Shown piece after piece: positions 43,838 to 55,853 of a stretch of 64,000 nt of DNA; the stretch's first letter is position 1, and each line of letters begins with the position of its first letter. Made by a program: the position numbers and the translations under genes. Below the pieces are notes generated by a model. That model saw only the letters and a program-made list of their open reading frames with translations, searched no databases and was not told the DNA's origin. Location: contig JAUIRK010000815.1 of assembly GCA_030549495.1 (NCBI GenBank), positions 49,662 to 113,661 on the forward strand, in the 5' to 3' direction. The stretch comes from Nectonema munidae (taxonomy: Eukaryota; Nematomorpha; Nectonematoida; Nectonematidae).

Positions 43838-46800
43838 TCAATCATTCCACAAGTCCTCTTTCAACTTTTCGCTCAGTCTCTTCTTTTCTAAAAAAGGGTT
43901 TTTGAGTTGCGTTTTATAAACTTATGAATCAAGTTGATACCTTTAGCGTCATTTAGCCTTTTCTTTTCCATATTTCTGTTCGCTGGGCTGGCGCTGCTTT
44001 TGACGCCCAAGTGATTTTCGATGAAGCGTCTTGCAACGTATATTGTTGTTGATGGACGGGGTCTAAAGCGAGCTATCTTTTCTAGTAAAAGTGTTTAGAA
44101 CTTTTTTAGATGCTACCTGCAATCATCACAAACTTTAATAATTGCAAGACTGAGAAAAAAGACGACTGCATCAATTCACCGTAATATAAAATGCAGTCTC
44201 AGTAAAAAAATAGAAATTTTTTATATGCAAAAATATAGGTAAAGAGGCTCCTTTTAACAAAGAAATAAATTTAATCAAGGATAGTGTATTTTTAAAAAGA
44301 GATTTTCAGAGTTGATTAAATAAAATGAACTAATTCATGCACCAGTTGTGAGATGTAATCGTTCTGACAGAACTCATTGAATTTTCCAATTGGATAAACT
44401 AATGAACCTTTCAAATAGAAAAGCACAGGTTTTTAACGAGTTTAACTCAAAAATTTTGGATCGACAAATCCATTTTTCAAAAATTATAGACGTCTTCAAT
44501 GAAAAGGCCATGGGCGCACATCCTTAAAATAATTTTATTTTAAGAGAATTTGTGTCTGAAACTAGATAATAGTAAAACAAGCAAAGTAATATGGAAAGTC
44601 TACTCATTAATGATATAAAATTGAAAAAATTATTGGTGTAGCGAAGCCTCCTCCCGGATGTACGCGCCTTCAGTTATGATTTTAACTCTTGTTTGCCATT
44701 GCGCGTATATATATTTAGGAATAAAAAGATACCTGTGCAATTCTGGGCCTTAATCTTGGATTTGTTTATAGCTTCGCTCAATGGTTTACACCTGAAGAGA
44801 GGATGTTGCAAAGATAACGCTTGTTTTGCTTAAATAAATACAACAGTCAAAAAAGGTCTTTTGAAGACATTTGATATTATATGAAAATTCATCTGTTATA
44901 CAACTATTTTCAATTATTTGAATAGTATACCAAGGCTGTATTTGACCTTATTTAGAACACTACAAACCTTTTTTACTTGAATTTCAAATAGTTTCGAACA
45001 TATAGATAATAAAAAGATATTTGAGTTTAGCTTTAAAAGAAACAACTGTTAATAAAAAAAAATTGTTTAGCAGTGATATACATAACTTATTTTTCTGATT
45101 TAATTCCATCTTATTTGTTACATGGAAGTATTATTCTTAACCACTATTCTTCAAAAGGAGAAATTGGAAAGAATCTTGCTCAAAAGCTACCGTTACTGGA
45201 TAAAGTCGCGCCTCTCTAACAGAGGAGTGTGTGCCGTTGAAACACATCAAACAGTAAACTCACAATTCATCAACTCTCAAATAGTAGAAAAGTCATTAAT
45301 GTTTTTCATTGAAATAAATGTCCAATACTCAAACTCTGAAAAGAATATAATACTACTTACAGTGTACATTGCTTGAAAATAATGCTAAAGCATGATGATC
45401 ATCAACCCAGAGAATTTGAATGCAAGGACTAAAATGAAAATAAAAGATATATTTGTATATCTAGGATTTCACAAAACAGACAAATATTTTCGTAATAGTA
45501 AAAGAACTATTTTGCCATTTATATCGGCTATTCACAAATAAATGTTAACAATTTAAAAATTCTTCTTTTTACTTGTTTTATATGTTTTGTTCCAGGATTT
45601 ATTCACTATTTCGTTGCAAGCAGTCTCGTCGCCAGACTCTAATTACAGGGGAGGCGGCAAAACTAATTTGATGGGCCCGGGACTATAAGAAAGTGTATAT
45701 ATTTATAATTTCAGGGGAAAAATAAATCGCATATATTTAACTTGAATATAAAATGATTTTAAAAATTTCAAGGCATTTTTCGGCTACTTTTGATGCAGTG
45801 ATAGATAATGGAAGAATTAAGCTTCGAGGAATGCTAATAATTTAGATATTTAGCATAACTTTGAATAAAAGTAGATCCTTCCTTATGCGTACTATTTTTC
45901 ACGAACTAATATTCACGTATCGTAGTTTTATTAATTTCTAAATATACGTTTAATATTAGCCGATAAACTATTATTAATGAAATAAAAAATTTTAAAGGTA
46001 AAATTTGTTATGTTTTTCAACTTTGCATATTTTTATAACTTTTTACTTTTGTTTATTTTCGGTTGATTTAAGTAATAGACTTAAGTTTTTTAGTCTCGTA
46101 TAGTCTTTTGGCAATAAAATGGTATATCCTTCGCAAAAACTACTACAATTAAAATTCAAAAAGTTGCATTTTAGGATAATTCTTTGGAGACTCTAAAAGC
46201 ACTTTGTAAGGAAGTATTTGATGAAGAGATTCGTATTCTGTGATGAAGTATGTTTTCAAACTATCAAAAAATTCTAAGCAGATGTGCAAAGCATGGCATA
46301 ACCAGAGATAAATACTTGCATTTACTTGCGAGTGAATACGAATCATCCACCGACTACAACTGCAAGCTTGAATGCATCACTAATCTCGCCAACTTCGCAT
46401 ACGACCCCATAAACTTTGCCTACTTTCTGAAATACAGCATCGCAGACCTCTTCTTGGCATGTGTTGAGAATGCGTGCTCAATCAAGAAAAGCAATCCGAA
46501 GAAAGTCATTTCCTCAAAGATTCTCATATCTGCTCTCTCCGGTCTGGCAAATTTGTATGTGGACGAGGAATTTGCGAAACGATCAAAGTGCAAGAATGCG
46601 TTCACCTCCTTGCTTACCCTGATGAAGCACTTCAGCGCAGAAGGCTGTTGTGATAGCGAGCAAGACGCCTTAACACTCATACTTTACTGTTTCATGCAAG
46701 CCATACACCTCATTGAAGACATGGAGGACGCGATACTCGAAACGATAACTCCACTTCACAAGCACCCAAATACACGAGTTAAAAACCTGGCAGTTTTATT

Positions 46801-49800
46801 ACGCGAGAAGCTTGTACACATCAAGAACCCAACGGCCAACGCACGTACCCTCAGCATCTCAACGTGTGAGTGAAGAAACGACTCTACTAAAAACTAATAA
46901 ATATCAACACTCCTATTGATTTTGTAAAAATACTCAGATTAACGTTTAACATAGTATTTGCATAAGTTTGCCCCAGATTACGCTATTTCATCATTAGCGT
47001 AATCTGTCAGTCAAATAGAAATTTATTTGAGACTGAATGAGTATTTCTTTTTCACTGAAGGAATCAAAAGGAAAGTATGTCATTACGCCATATATTGACT
47101 CTAAAGGTTAATCCTCTTGCACTTATATTGTTTTGAGAAATTTAAAAATGTCTGTTATAAAAATTATTATAATTATTGGATTATTTCTACGCACCGAATT
47201 GAAATAAGGGTAAAAGATAAACTTACTCAATCTGTCGAAAAGCATTGATTAGGTCAACCGTTTTGAATTCAATTGGAAAGCTGGAAACTTCCACAACATG
47301 TGCGTATTCTTAAAAGAAGTAAACTGATCAGAATAGTTTCAATCTGAAAAAGGAGGATCATACCTTCTTCACTCTCTTCATCAGTATCTGATTGGGCGCT
47401 GTATTTGTGTTCAATTTTGTCGGATGCAGGAGAGCCCATTGCTTCCTAAATCACCAAATTTAGACGATAGAAGCACATTTCTTCTTAATGTATTATTATA
47501 AATAAAGGAGACATGAATGAATTCTAAATATTAGGATAAAGTGTCAATATATACTAAGTAGCGCTACACGTCTACTTTTGAGGCTCATTTACCCTCTATA
47601 CTCTAGATTATAGTTTGATTTACTTCACATATTATTCAGCTGCTCATTACACTATACGCTGCTCACAAGTTTCTTTTTCCAATAGCAAGCGATCACAAGC
47701 TGTAGAGTGGATGTATGATTAACCCTTTCAGGCACAATGGGACACCAGTGTCCCAAAAATCGTCTGCTTAAGTTGTATTTTGAAAAACGTGAAGAAGGTT
47801 CATTTGAAATTTATAAAGCAAAACAAATTCCAGCCTAACTTCAAAGTTCAAATATATATGACCTAATGGATCATTAAATATTTTTAACGCTTTTTAGACC
47901 AAGGAACTCAATCGCACGTTTACTTTAAATGAAATTAAATAAGATACTAAAGGCGTTCGCTTTGTTTGGTGGTAAATGGGTTAAAGACTAAAGTTTCAAA
48001 ATTTATTTTATTGAATAATCAATATGACTAAAATGTGTTTTTCACTTAAATTGAACATTTATTATAATCAAAATGTTGAGAATAGAATTGAAGTTATGAG
48101 GAAAAAATAGAGTTGGTAGGGGAGGGATTAATAAAATTCGGACGTCTATGGCCGGACATGAGTTGTATAAAGTAGGCCTGCGCTTTGCTATATGTTAAGT
48201 CTTTTTTTAAAAATGCTGTTTAGTATACTCTTTTTCGTTGAGATATCTTAAAAATGAGAGGTTGTATTAAGGCAAAGATCTCTTCTTTTTGAGATTGTTA
48301 CAAAAATACTAGTTATCCCACTATTCTCGTTGTTTTCCCTTCTACACATAATGAATAAAACGTAAAGTGTGTGTTTAAATGCAACAAAAATCATATAGCT
48401 TAACTAGGAGTCCCATATAGCTAGGGAGTCGGAGGGAAAATGGTAGACTTTGCCACCTAGTACTTACAAAATTACAACTCCGACTGCAAATACTTAAAAA
48501 ACTCAACACAACTCTCCGCCTTCGTCTAGGCTCACAAAAATTAAACTATTTATTTCTCTATTTAAAATACATAAAAAACCGACTCGGACTCCTAAGATAC
48601 CGACCCCTTATGACTCAAAATTGGATATCTTTATTTGAAGATTTATTCTCTATATTTACTTACAGAACTTGGTTTATCTTGACAACTTTTCAATAATTTT
48701 TGGATATCTTGCCGAATAATTTGGACAATCTAGACCATAAAATATTAAAAAAGTTATTTTTGAAATGAAAGGAGGAGAGATCAGGGAATGATTTAATTTT
48801 TTTGATAATAAAACTGATTTGATTGTTAGAGAAGATTCTTGAATCAAATTACTACCATTTATCTCATAGGAAAATCTTTCCATAGATTCACTTTTCTTTG
48901 TTTCACTTCCATTTTTATAGAAATCAGTGATCAATAGGTGTATTCTTTTCTATAATAACACTTAAAATTTAAAAAAAGTAAAAAATACTTATTCACCTTA
49001 TCTCTTCTAGCTGAAGGGACATAAAAAGCAACTCAAGATCAAAAGCGAAGTATTATACGATGCACATTTTGAAAAATAAAAGTTAAGAACAAAGATAACA
49101 CAAGGCATCATATTTCACTTAGTTTATCCTTCTTGAAAAGTCTAGATAGGCCACAAATTCCGATCTTTAAATTAGTGAAGAAAAATATCAAAATATTTAA
49201 CCTTAGAAAGGATGAGGAATATTTTTGTCTATTTAAATGGTGGAAGAAATTCTGCATGAGGATGAAAGAAAGGTATCTTATCCCTACACCACTCTTAGTA
49301 AAGGTAGCATTGGGTGTTTTCATTGAGAAGGTACAATTGCACCGAATATGTTGAACTATTAGCAAAGATTTGGTACTGGATAGGAACTATGCTATGAATC
49401 CAGACAAATTTACCAAAACAGAGAGAGGATGTGTTAATCTTAGTCTTAAAGAATATCCGTTGTAAGCCATTTGATAGGTTAAAAAATACAACTAGTGAGG
49501 TACCTAGGACAAAATCCGGGTGGATGGATGTCAATTTAGCGGCCCCCTAAAGGTTCTAATAATACTTGAAAACTAAATAGTACAGGTATATATAGGTATT
49601 AAGAGGTGTTTTTTTACATACACAAAAATTCTACCCGGAAATATTTCAAATAGTCGCTCTATGAAATAATTTTATAAAACATATTTGATTGACAGGTCAT
49701 TTTTGAATCAAAAATCAAATTTTTAATACGGACAATCATTTTTTGTTTAAACGGATTAGAAATTAGGTTGTCTTTATCTTGGAAGATATTTTTTGATTCC

Positions 49801-52800
49801 TATATTTTAACATAAGATCAAAAGTCATCAAAAATAGAACGGTCATCATCATTGAGAAATATTTCTATAAAAATTTCCATCGAGCAACAATTTCAAGTAT
49901 ACAAAATAAAAACATCTTAATGGGTATGCAAACTAAGGAGACAAACTGTAGAAACTAATAGTCAGACTATACCGAAATTGTGAATGATTCCAATGCCAAT
50001 TACAAAAAAAGAGCAATTCGGTTTCTTCTTGGTTTAAAAAATTTGCTTTCATTTCGAAAAATCCAACTTCATTCAGTATTCATTCAACGGTCAAACAATT
50101 TAAGCACACGTTTCACTTGTTTTGACTTGCAAAAATAAACTAAACTATCCTTTCAATTTTAAATATGAGAGAAGAAATAGCTCTTTAAATATCATCAATT
50201 TATTAAAAGATTTAAAACAACTGATTTTTCATTTACAAGCACAATTAAGCTTGAATTAAAAATTTTTGTAACGTTAGACAAAATTTAACGTGAAGGTTGA
50301 AACCTTTTAGGTTTTTTAAATGCTCACTAGCCATGTTATATTAAATCTTTGAGAGAGCTTATACATTTAGAAGAAAGTTTAGTAAATTAATCGATTGAAG
50401 ATGCTGATACTTGAAGGAAAGCACGAATCTTACTTTTCTCGATTCCGATTCACTGTCCCATGACTGAGTATAATAACTCTAAGGGATATGATTAGGGTTT
50501 CCGGGCTTTTACATTATCAAACCAGGACAAAATGGTATATATTATATTTTGCCAAAAATAATTTATGTGAAAAACACTTTGAAAGTAAAAGGTGAGTTTT
50601 CATATTAAAAAAAGAGATAAACAATCACATTTCGACCTAAATTCTTCTAAACTCCTTTTTTGACAAGATTAGTGAATATTCTTATAAATTATCTGGGAAT
50701 GCGTTGTTAAGCGATGACAAACGCGAGAAAATCTCCGAAAACCAGGGTAACCGGCAACCCTATAATGTGGGATATCTTTATAGATATTTACATGAATGTT
50801 CAAAAAAATAAAATTTCTAAAAAAAATTGATTAATTTTTTTAAAAACTAATCAATTACACTTTATTTTAGTAAATGCTTATAGAATTTAAGAAGAAAAAG
50901 TTTGTACATTAAAATATGCAAATCTATAAAATATACGCAAAATAAATTTTGCGCGGAAACATAAAAATAATGTAAAAAAGTAAAACCTTAAAATGTATAG
51001 AAACTAGTATTAAAGTTTCTTATTATCATAAATATAGCTTTATATGTACAATTCATATTTAACCGATTTAGTACTAATGTCCCCAAAAGAAATTCAGACA
51101 AACTCTTGTTTTGAATAGAATTAAATCAGGGGCGCACATCCTCAAAATTATTGGGAGGGGCGAAATTTTTTTGTTGAATTTTCAAAATTAGTGGTCTGGA
51201 AATACCACGGGAGACTAAATATTCAAGCAATCCTTTAAAATAGAGTGTATTCAGCGCATACCTAAAGTCCTAAATTTATAAGACTACTTTATATTTTTTT
51301 TACAAAATTGGTGAATTTAAATACTATACTTCCAGCGAAAATATTTTAATTAAATTTGCATATCGAATATACACTAGTTTAAAAAAACCAAAATTGTTAG
51401 GGGGTGGAATAGGCTTTTCATTTGAAAAATGAAGTAGTCTACCAGGCACATTACAGGAATTGATGAAAGGATATTTGATTCATAGAGAAAACAAATAACT
51501 GAAGGTTGGATAGTTTTATATGAGTGAATGTAGTCTAAAGGCAAAGAGTCTATTAGACACCCTGCGATGTTTATATGAAAAAATGTTGATTCAGGGGCAA
51601 GGGTATAAAATGAAGTTATAATTGTGCAAACAAAAATAAAACAAAAAATTAAGATCGCATTATTTCATTTTACTCAGCATCATTCAAAAATAGTTTAAAA
51701 GCTAAATTGATACAAGCTACAAAAAGTAAAATAACTTTTAACATTTTGCAATGATTTGCCTTTTATAACTTTTAAGGAAAAAAAGTCTATCAGAAAAAGT
51801 TATAAGCTTCAACAAAAACTAAAAAATTTTAGAGCATAACATAAGTTTTTTGAAAACTAATTTGACGTATCCCCTACAGCATACTCTATGGGTGGCATGA
51901 CAGGTTGGTTGAGATGATGGACTCAGCACGGAAGCCTCTGGATTCGATTCCTCATCGATATGAATTTGTTCATAGTTTGAAATAAGCGGTACATCAGTGC
52001 CTTGTCAATGAAAATACACCCGCTGCACCTTACCTTTTACTCATAATTGAAAATTTTGCTACATAATTAACATAAGAGAGAAAGGAAACAAAATAAACTA
52101 ATAAAGCAATTTTCACTATTTTAAAATGGAACCGTCTGTTCTCAGAATAATTTAAAAATAATAGGAGGCATAAAGAATGAGAGTTTATTTGATATTTTCA
52201 AGTTTTTATAAGCATGAAAAGCCAACGTTTAAGTAGCTAACCCTTATAATTAAAAAATTATTTAAACTAACGTTCGACTGACATTTCGCCCGATAGACAA
52301 TTTGCCCCCTGGACAAATTGTCTCATAGGCTATTTGTTTCATCCATCTTTGCTTATTATATGTGTAAAATTATTAAAAAATTTTATATTCTTGTTTATTT
52401 GATCTCTATTAAATTATTTCAAATCAATCATTTTATCTCTTATACAATTGATGAATATTTTCTTACAGCAGATATTCTAAGAACAAAATCATTTTGATTC
52501 GCTTTCAAACACTCAGGAAGGTCATTCCCTTATTTTTTTTAAAAGCATCGTGCTAATTTAAAGTTTTCTTCTTCGATAGAAGTATTCCATGAAAGAATGG
52601 ATTATAATTTAGAAAGATAAATCATTTTCAATAAAATATTGTGTTCAAATTTGATTTACTCTCAAAATTAAAATTTAAATAGTACGAAATATATTGAAAA
52701 AATGTGAGGAAATATTATATATGCACATTTATTATTTTGAGGCTAACAAAAAATAGAAAGTATATTAACTCTAACATGAAAATTAAGAGAAATCTGTCTT

Positions 52801-54053
52801 CGGTATCGGAAATGAGACAAAAAGTTTCACTCTGATACAACTAAAAACAGCTGATTCTAAATCAAAACATGAAAATACACAAAAACAATGGAAACATGGC
52901 TCACATTAATTAGGTATGATCAACGAACAATAGCTTTTCTACCCTATTAAAACTATTTGCTCTAAGTTTGGTATAAACGGCGAATTGCAGGTTGTTGATG
53001 AAACCACTCCAAGGTATCATTAACTTTACCTTGTTTAAATATAATTTTAAATTTATCAATACTCAACTCGTACAAACGTAAAATCTTTCTACATCTGAAC
53101 ATCACACACAACACACCCCACATGCAAAAACTATTCTATGCGTGACGCACACTGTCATAATTCAGTAAGAATAGCAAATTTATTAGCCAAATGATTCGTT
53201 AACATTTCATCGCACTGAAATTGGCGCGAGAGTTCACGTGTCAGATGTGGATAAATGAATGTGGCGGACAAAAAGGCGATTTTAAACAACTGAAGTATCA
53301 CTATAAAAAAATGATAAAAATATGGAGATAAAGCGCTATTAGATTGCGACGAGCAGCATGTTTACGGGTGCCCTTGAGACTGAAAATATGACTAATGAAT
53401 AGGCTAAAAAATAATTATTTCTTACTTTAGAAATTAAGTAATTGTTTTCATCTTTTATAATGGGATGAATTGATTCTATTAGAGATGGATTCATATCTTT
53501 ATTTGAAGATTTATTCTCTATATTTACAGAACTTGGTTTATCTTGACAAGTTTTGGATAATTTTTGGACATCTTGAACATTAATTACGCTTAATATATTT
53601 GTTAATGATTTGGACAATGTAGACATTAAAATATTAGAAAAAAGTTCATTTTTGAAAAGAGAGGAGAGATCAGGGAATGATTTAAATTTTTTTGATAATA
53701 AAACTGATTTGATTGTTAGAGAAGATTCTTGAATCAAATTACTACCATTTATCTCATAGGAAAATCTTTCCATAGATCCACTTTTCTTTGTTTCACTTTT
53801 ATTTTTATAGGAATCAGTGATCAATTCATTGGGTGCATTCTTTTCTAAAATATCACTTAAAATAAAAAAAATAAGTAAAAAATACTCATTGAATACCAGA
53901 GTGAAAAACATTGTAATTATTATTAACTTTAGGCTCGTTCAACGAATCATTCGTTTGTTTCCTTTGTTCTAATTTTTCATTATTTTTTGACTTCATCTTA
54001 TCTCTTCTGGCTGGAGGAACATAAAAAGACATATCTGGTCTTGGTTTTGGCAT
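43838..54053 (-). CDS. R3HCC1/R3HCC1L-like protein (eight exons)
   Basis: Assembled from GT-AG sites with matching phases; exons in reading order are 54053-53897, 53844-53426, 47445-47364, 47308-47227, 45428-45361, 44828-44733, 44081-43941 and 43887-43838 (1,095 nt, 364 residues). The N-terminus MPKPRPDMSFYVPPARR matches the conserved start of R3HCC1L-type proteins and resembles the exon-junction-complex-binding motif known from SMG6. The middle is Ser/Asn-rich and poorly conserved. The C-terminal half has the family blocks YAHVVEVSSFPIEFKTVDLI, ILWVDDHHALALFSS, HPLFRCKPLSEAINKSKIKA, RPRPSTTIYVARRFIENHLG and a basic tail ending KEDLWND. Introns of 52, 55 and 53 nt stand beside large ones of about 6.0, 1.8, 0.5 and 0.65 kb. 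ARMC7 lies in the 1.8-kb intron and a broken copy of exons 1-2 in the 6-kb intron. The biochemical role is unknown. Confidence 0.87.
45621..45732 (+). repeat. Interspersed repeat, family of 3205-3338
   Basis: It opens CAGTCTCGTCGCCAGACT, followed by GGCGGCAAAACT and GGGACTATAAGAAAGTGTAT, in the same order as the copy at 3205. It lies inside an intron of the R3HCC1-like gene, upstream of ARMC7. Confidence 0.5.
46250..46873 (+). CDS. ARMC7: Armadillo repeat-containing protein 7 (ARMC7)
   Basis: A 207-residue single-exon protein. The diagnostic block is ITNLANFAYDPINFAYFLKY ... IADLFLACVEN (residues 43-75), which matches human ARMC7 (NLANFAYDPSNYEYLRQL ... LDLFLDSL). Then comes ILISALSGLANLYVDEEFAK (human IGGLCNLCPDRANKEHI), and a C-terminal helix pair including PNTRVKNLAVLLREKL, where human has ARLRNLAQIFLEDF. 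This gives an all-helical fold of about three armadillo repeats. ARMC7 is a poorly studied protein reported around the spliceosome and related complexes; its role here is inferred by homology only. A TGCATTTTAG acceptor lies 75 nt before the ATG and an AATAAA lies at 46896-46901. A GTGAGT overlaps the stop region, so a longer spliced C-terminus cannot be excluded. The gene is nested antisense inside an intron of the R3HCC1-like gene. Confidence 0.88.
   Translation: MFSNYQKILSRCAKHGITRDKYLHLLASEYESSTDYNCKLECITNLANFAYDPINFAYFLKYSIADLFLACVENACSIKKSNPKKVISSKILISALSGLANLYVDEEFAKRSKCKNAFTSLLTLMKHFSAEGCCDSEQDALTLILYCFMQAIHLIEDMEDAILETITPLHKHPNTRVKNLAVLLREKLVHIKNPTANARTLSISTCE
46896..46901 (+). terminator. 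Poly(A) signal of ARMC7
   Basis: Canonical AATAAA 23 nt after the ARMC7 stop codon, in a short AT-rich 3' region. Confidence 0.55.
47719..47984. mobile_element. piggyBac MITE, copy 5 (266 bp)
   Basis: TTAACCCTTTCAGGCACAATGG at the left and TTTGGTGGTAAATGGGTTAA at the right. It is longer than the others. The left inner end has its own hairpin (GGGACACCAGTGTCCC) and the right part resembles copy 3. It may be a composite of two related MITEs. It lies in the 6-kb intron of the R3HCC1-like gene. Confidence 0.7.
48625..49040 (-). pseudogene. Damaged copy of R3HCC1-like exons 1-2
   Basis: The minus strand reads FYVPSARRDK near 49005-49035, then intron-like sequence, then a region matching exon 2 (MERFSYEINGSNLIQESSLT, IKSVLLSKK). 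The frame is lost after that, with a 4-nt insertion (TTAC) around 48660. About 40 codons between FYVPSARRDK and the exon-2 part are missing. The intron-like stretch is kept, so this is a segmental duplication and not a retrocopy. It lies in the same orientation as the parent gene, inside its 6-kb intron and about 4.8 kb downstream of the originals. Confidence 0.85.
49298..49362 (-). mobile_element. SINE family A, 3' fragment
   Basis: The minus strand reads AATAGTTCAACATATTCGGT ... GCAATTGTACCTTCTCAATG ... AAAACACCCAATGCTACCTT, the tail module of family A without the tRNA head. Confidence 0.6.
49363..51058. other. Intronic gene-free DNA
   Basis: Lies within the 6-kb intron of the R3HCC1-like gene. 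No coding region or clear repeat. Small duplicated phrases only. Confidence 0.5.
51059..51126. mobile_element. piggyBac MITE, copy 6 (one end only)
   Basis: TTAACCGATTTAGTACTAATG and the inner words AATTCAGACAAACTCTTG, TTGAATAGAATTAAAT follow copy 3. The unit is cut off at 51127 by the hAT-like terminus, which suggests that the latter inserted into it. Confidence 0.6.
51127..51250 (+). mobile_element. Left end of hAT-like repeat, family of 9986
   Basis: CAGGGGCGCACATCCTCAAAATTATTGGGAGGGGCG-like start, parallel to the copy at 9986. The right boundary is not found, so the stated end is only where similarity stops. Confidence 0.45.
51893..52040 (+). mobile_element. tRNA-derived SINE, family A, diverged copy
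   Basis: GGTGGCATGACAGGTTGGTT (box A), CTGGATTCGATTCCTCATCG (box B), tail CATAGTTTGAAATAAGCGGT, CAGTGCCTTGTCAATGAAAA and CCGCTGCACCTTACCTTTT. It is intronic in the R3HCC1-like gene. Confidence 0.75.
52041..52967. other. Intronic gene-free DNA
   Basis: A phrase CGACTGACATTTCGCCCGAT ... TTTGCCCCCTGGACAAATTG at 52275-52325 looks like the end of a repeat element. No other structure. Confidence 0.4.
52968..53037 (+). mobile_element. SINE family A, 3' fragment
   Basis: TTTGGTATAAACGGCGAATT, GTTGATGAAACCACTCC and TTAACTTTACCTTG correspond to the family tail. The head is absent. Confidence 0.5.
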
Positions 54054-54073
54054 TTTTCAATTTTGAACAAAAA

Positions 54074-54794
54074 CTAAAATAACGCCATTTAAAATATCTT
54101 CAAAAAATAAAGTAAATTTTATTAAAAAATAAAGATAACTTTTTTATGTATAAATACTTTTAGTGTGGAATCCTATTTTAGGATAATCTCTTGAACAAAA
54201 TAAATTTTCATTCACAAAATCTAATACATATTTCAGATCTATGACACAACACATTACTTAATGATAATAATAATTGAAAAAAAACAAGTTTTTTTATATG
54301 TTCAAAATTGTAAAAAAAAAAAGGAACAAATTATTGAATATAATATGGAAAAAAATCCGCTACTGAAATCCTTGAATTTCAACAATATAATAGAGATGAA
54401 AAACAATGAAATATTTAAGGAGAATCAATAGTAGATACAAAAAATACTTTATAATGTCTATAAACAGATGATGTATGTATATATGTATACTTAACTTTTC
54501 TTACTGACATAATAGGAAGAATAAATATATCCAGGCAAAAAAATTTAGCAACAGGATAAACGATAACAATTATCAAAATATTTCCTCACATCCAATTTCA
54601 TGTTGTTATACGTTTATTCCTTCCAAAGGTCCCTTGCTAGCTTTTTTGATTTTGTATATATGTTTTATAATATACTCTACTTATAATTAGTTTTTTTATA
54701 TCCTCCGAAAAATCATTAAATTATTACGGGTTATCCTCGGGGTTTAAACATGAAAAAAATATTTAAAATTTAAAAAATTTTATATTTAACAATT
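54074..54794. other. Upstream flank of the R3HCC1-like gene
   Basis: AT-rich. A TTATTTTAG acceptor-like site (minus strand, AG at 54075-54074) sits 20 nt before the start codon. No TATA or other promoter element is certain. Confidence 0.4.
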
Positions 54795-55853
54795 CTACAA
54801 TCTCATTTTTATAAAAATATTTTTAAAATAACAAAGCAAAAGCGTTTTATCATTCAGCCTGTTTATTATTTTTGACTTAAAAGAGCCCATTGAAGAAAAA
54901 ACTCTTTCTGGAGCAAATGAAGTTGGCTTTATCGTTTTAAGAGCATTGTAAATTAGCTCTAATTTTTCAAGCTTCTTTTTAGAAGAATATATTCTATTCT
55001 GACTCTTTGAATGTTGATTCATTTTCTGGTACTAGATTTTCTCTCATAATTTCATCTAATTAATCTTTTAATGAAAAATCTTTATTTGTTTTCTTTTATT
55101 TTCTTCAATCATTTTATTTCTTTGCAGTCTTCCTTTCCATAAAGTCTATCAAAAATGTTCACAGCAATCCTCAAAATATCTAATTGTAAATTTTTTTTCT
55201 GTTTTTCATCAAACGAAAATTAACTGTATCCTTAATTTTGAAACTAAAAAAATATAAACTTTATTCAATTTCTCAGAAATAAAAATCAATACTTTATTTA
55301 GATCAATTATACTTGTAGAATCTTTACATAAATATTGCTATACAGCTTTGATTGGTTATAAAGTAGATATGAGACTCTCAATGATAAAAATTTCTGTACG
55401 GTATAAAACAATATTTTCGCAATTTTCTAAAAGTATCGTTTTCATCTAACAAAAGGTTAAATTCATTTTTTTGAACGAAGTGTTATTTTATTTAAGGTAT
55501 ATATTTAAGTTTCCAATATTTCTTTCATTTTTGATTTTTAGTTTCGTAGTGAAATATCCGCGGGGCAGTTCACTGTTAAAACATAAGAAGAAGAATATTT
55601 ATTTTTATTTAGTAAACATTAATAATAGAAAAAACATATCCATGTTATATAATGCCATTCTGGAAGCACAAATTAACATATACATTTTGAAGTGTATTTT
55701 CATATATGTAAAGCATAAGAATATCCAAAACAAAAAAAGAAAAAAATGGACTTCTATACTTTTTAACATGTAGTAGACTATCTTCCCAAATTATCAAAAA
55801 CGTTTCTTCTGAACTTCCAGATTCGAAAAACAGTGCAAAATCATTATTTTCTA

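Noticed and set aside
45122-45376. 84-residue plus-strand frame
   Set aside because: Overlaps the R3HCC1-like exon at 45361-45428 on the opposite strand at its end; no motif.
55471-55773. 100-residue plus-strand frame rich in Ile, Phe and Lys
   Set aside because: Composition is that of translated AT-rich DNA; no motif.
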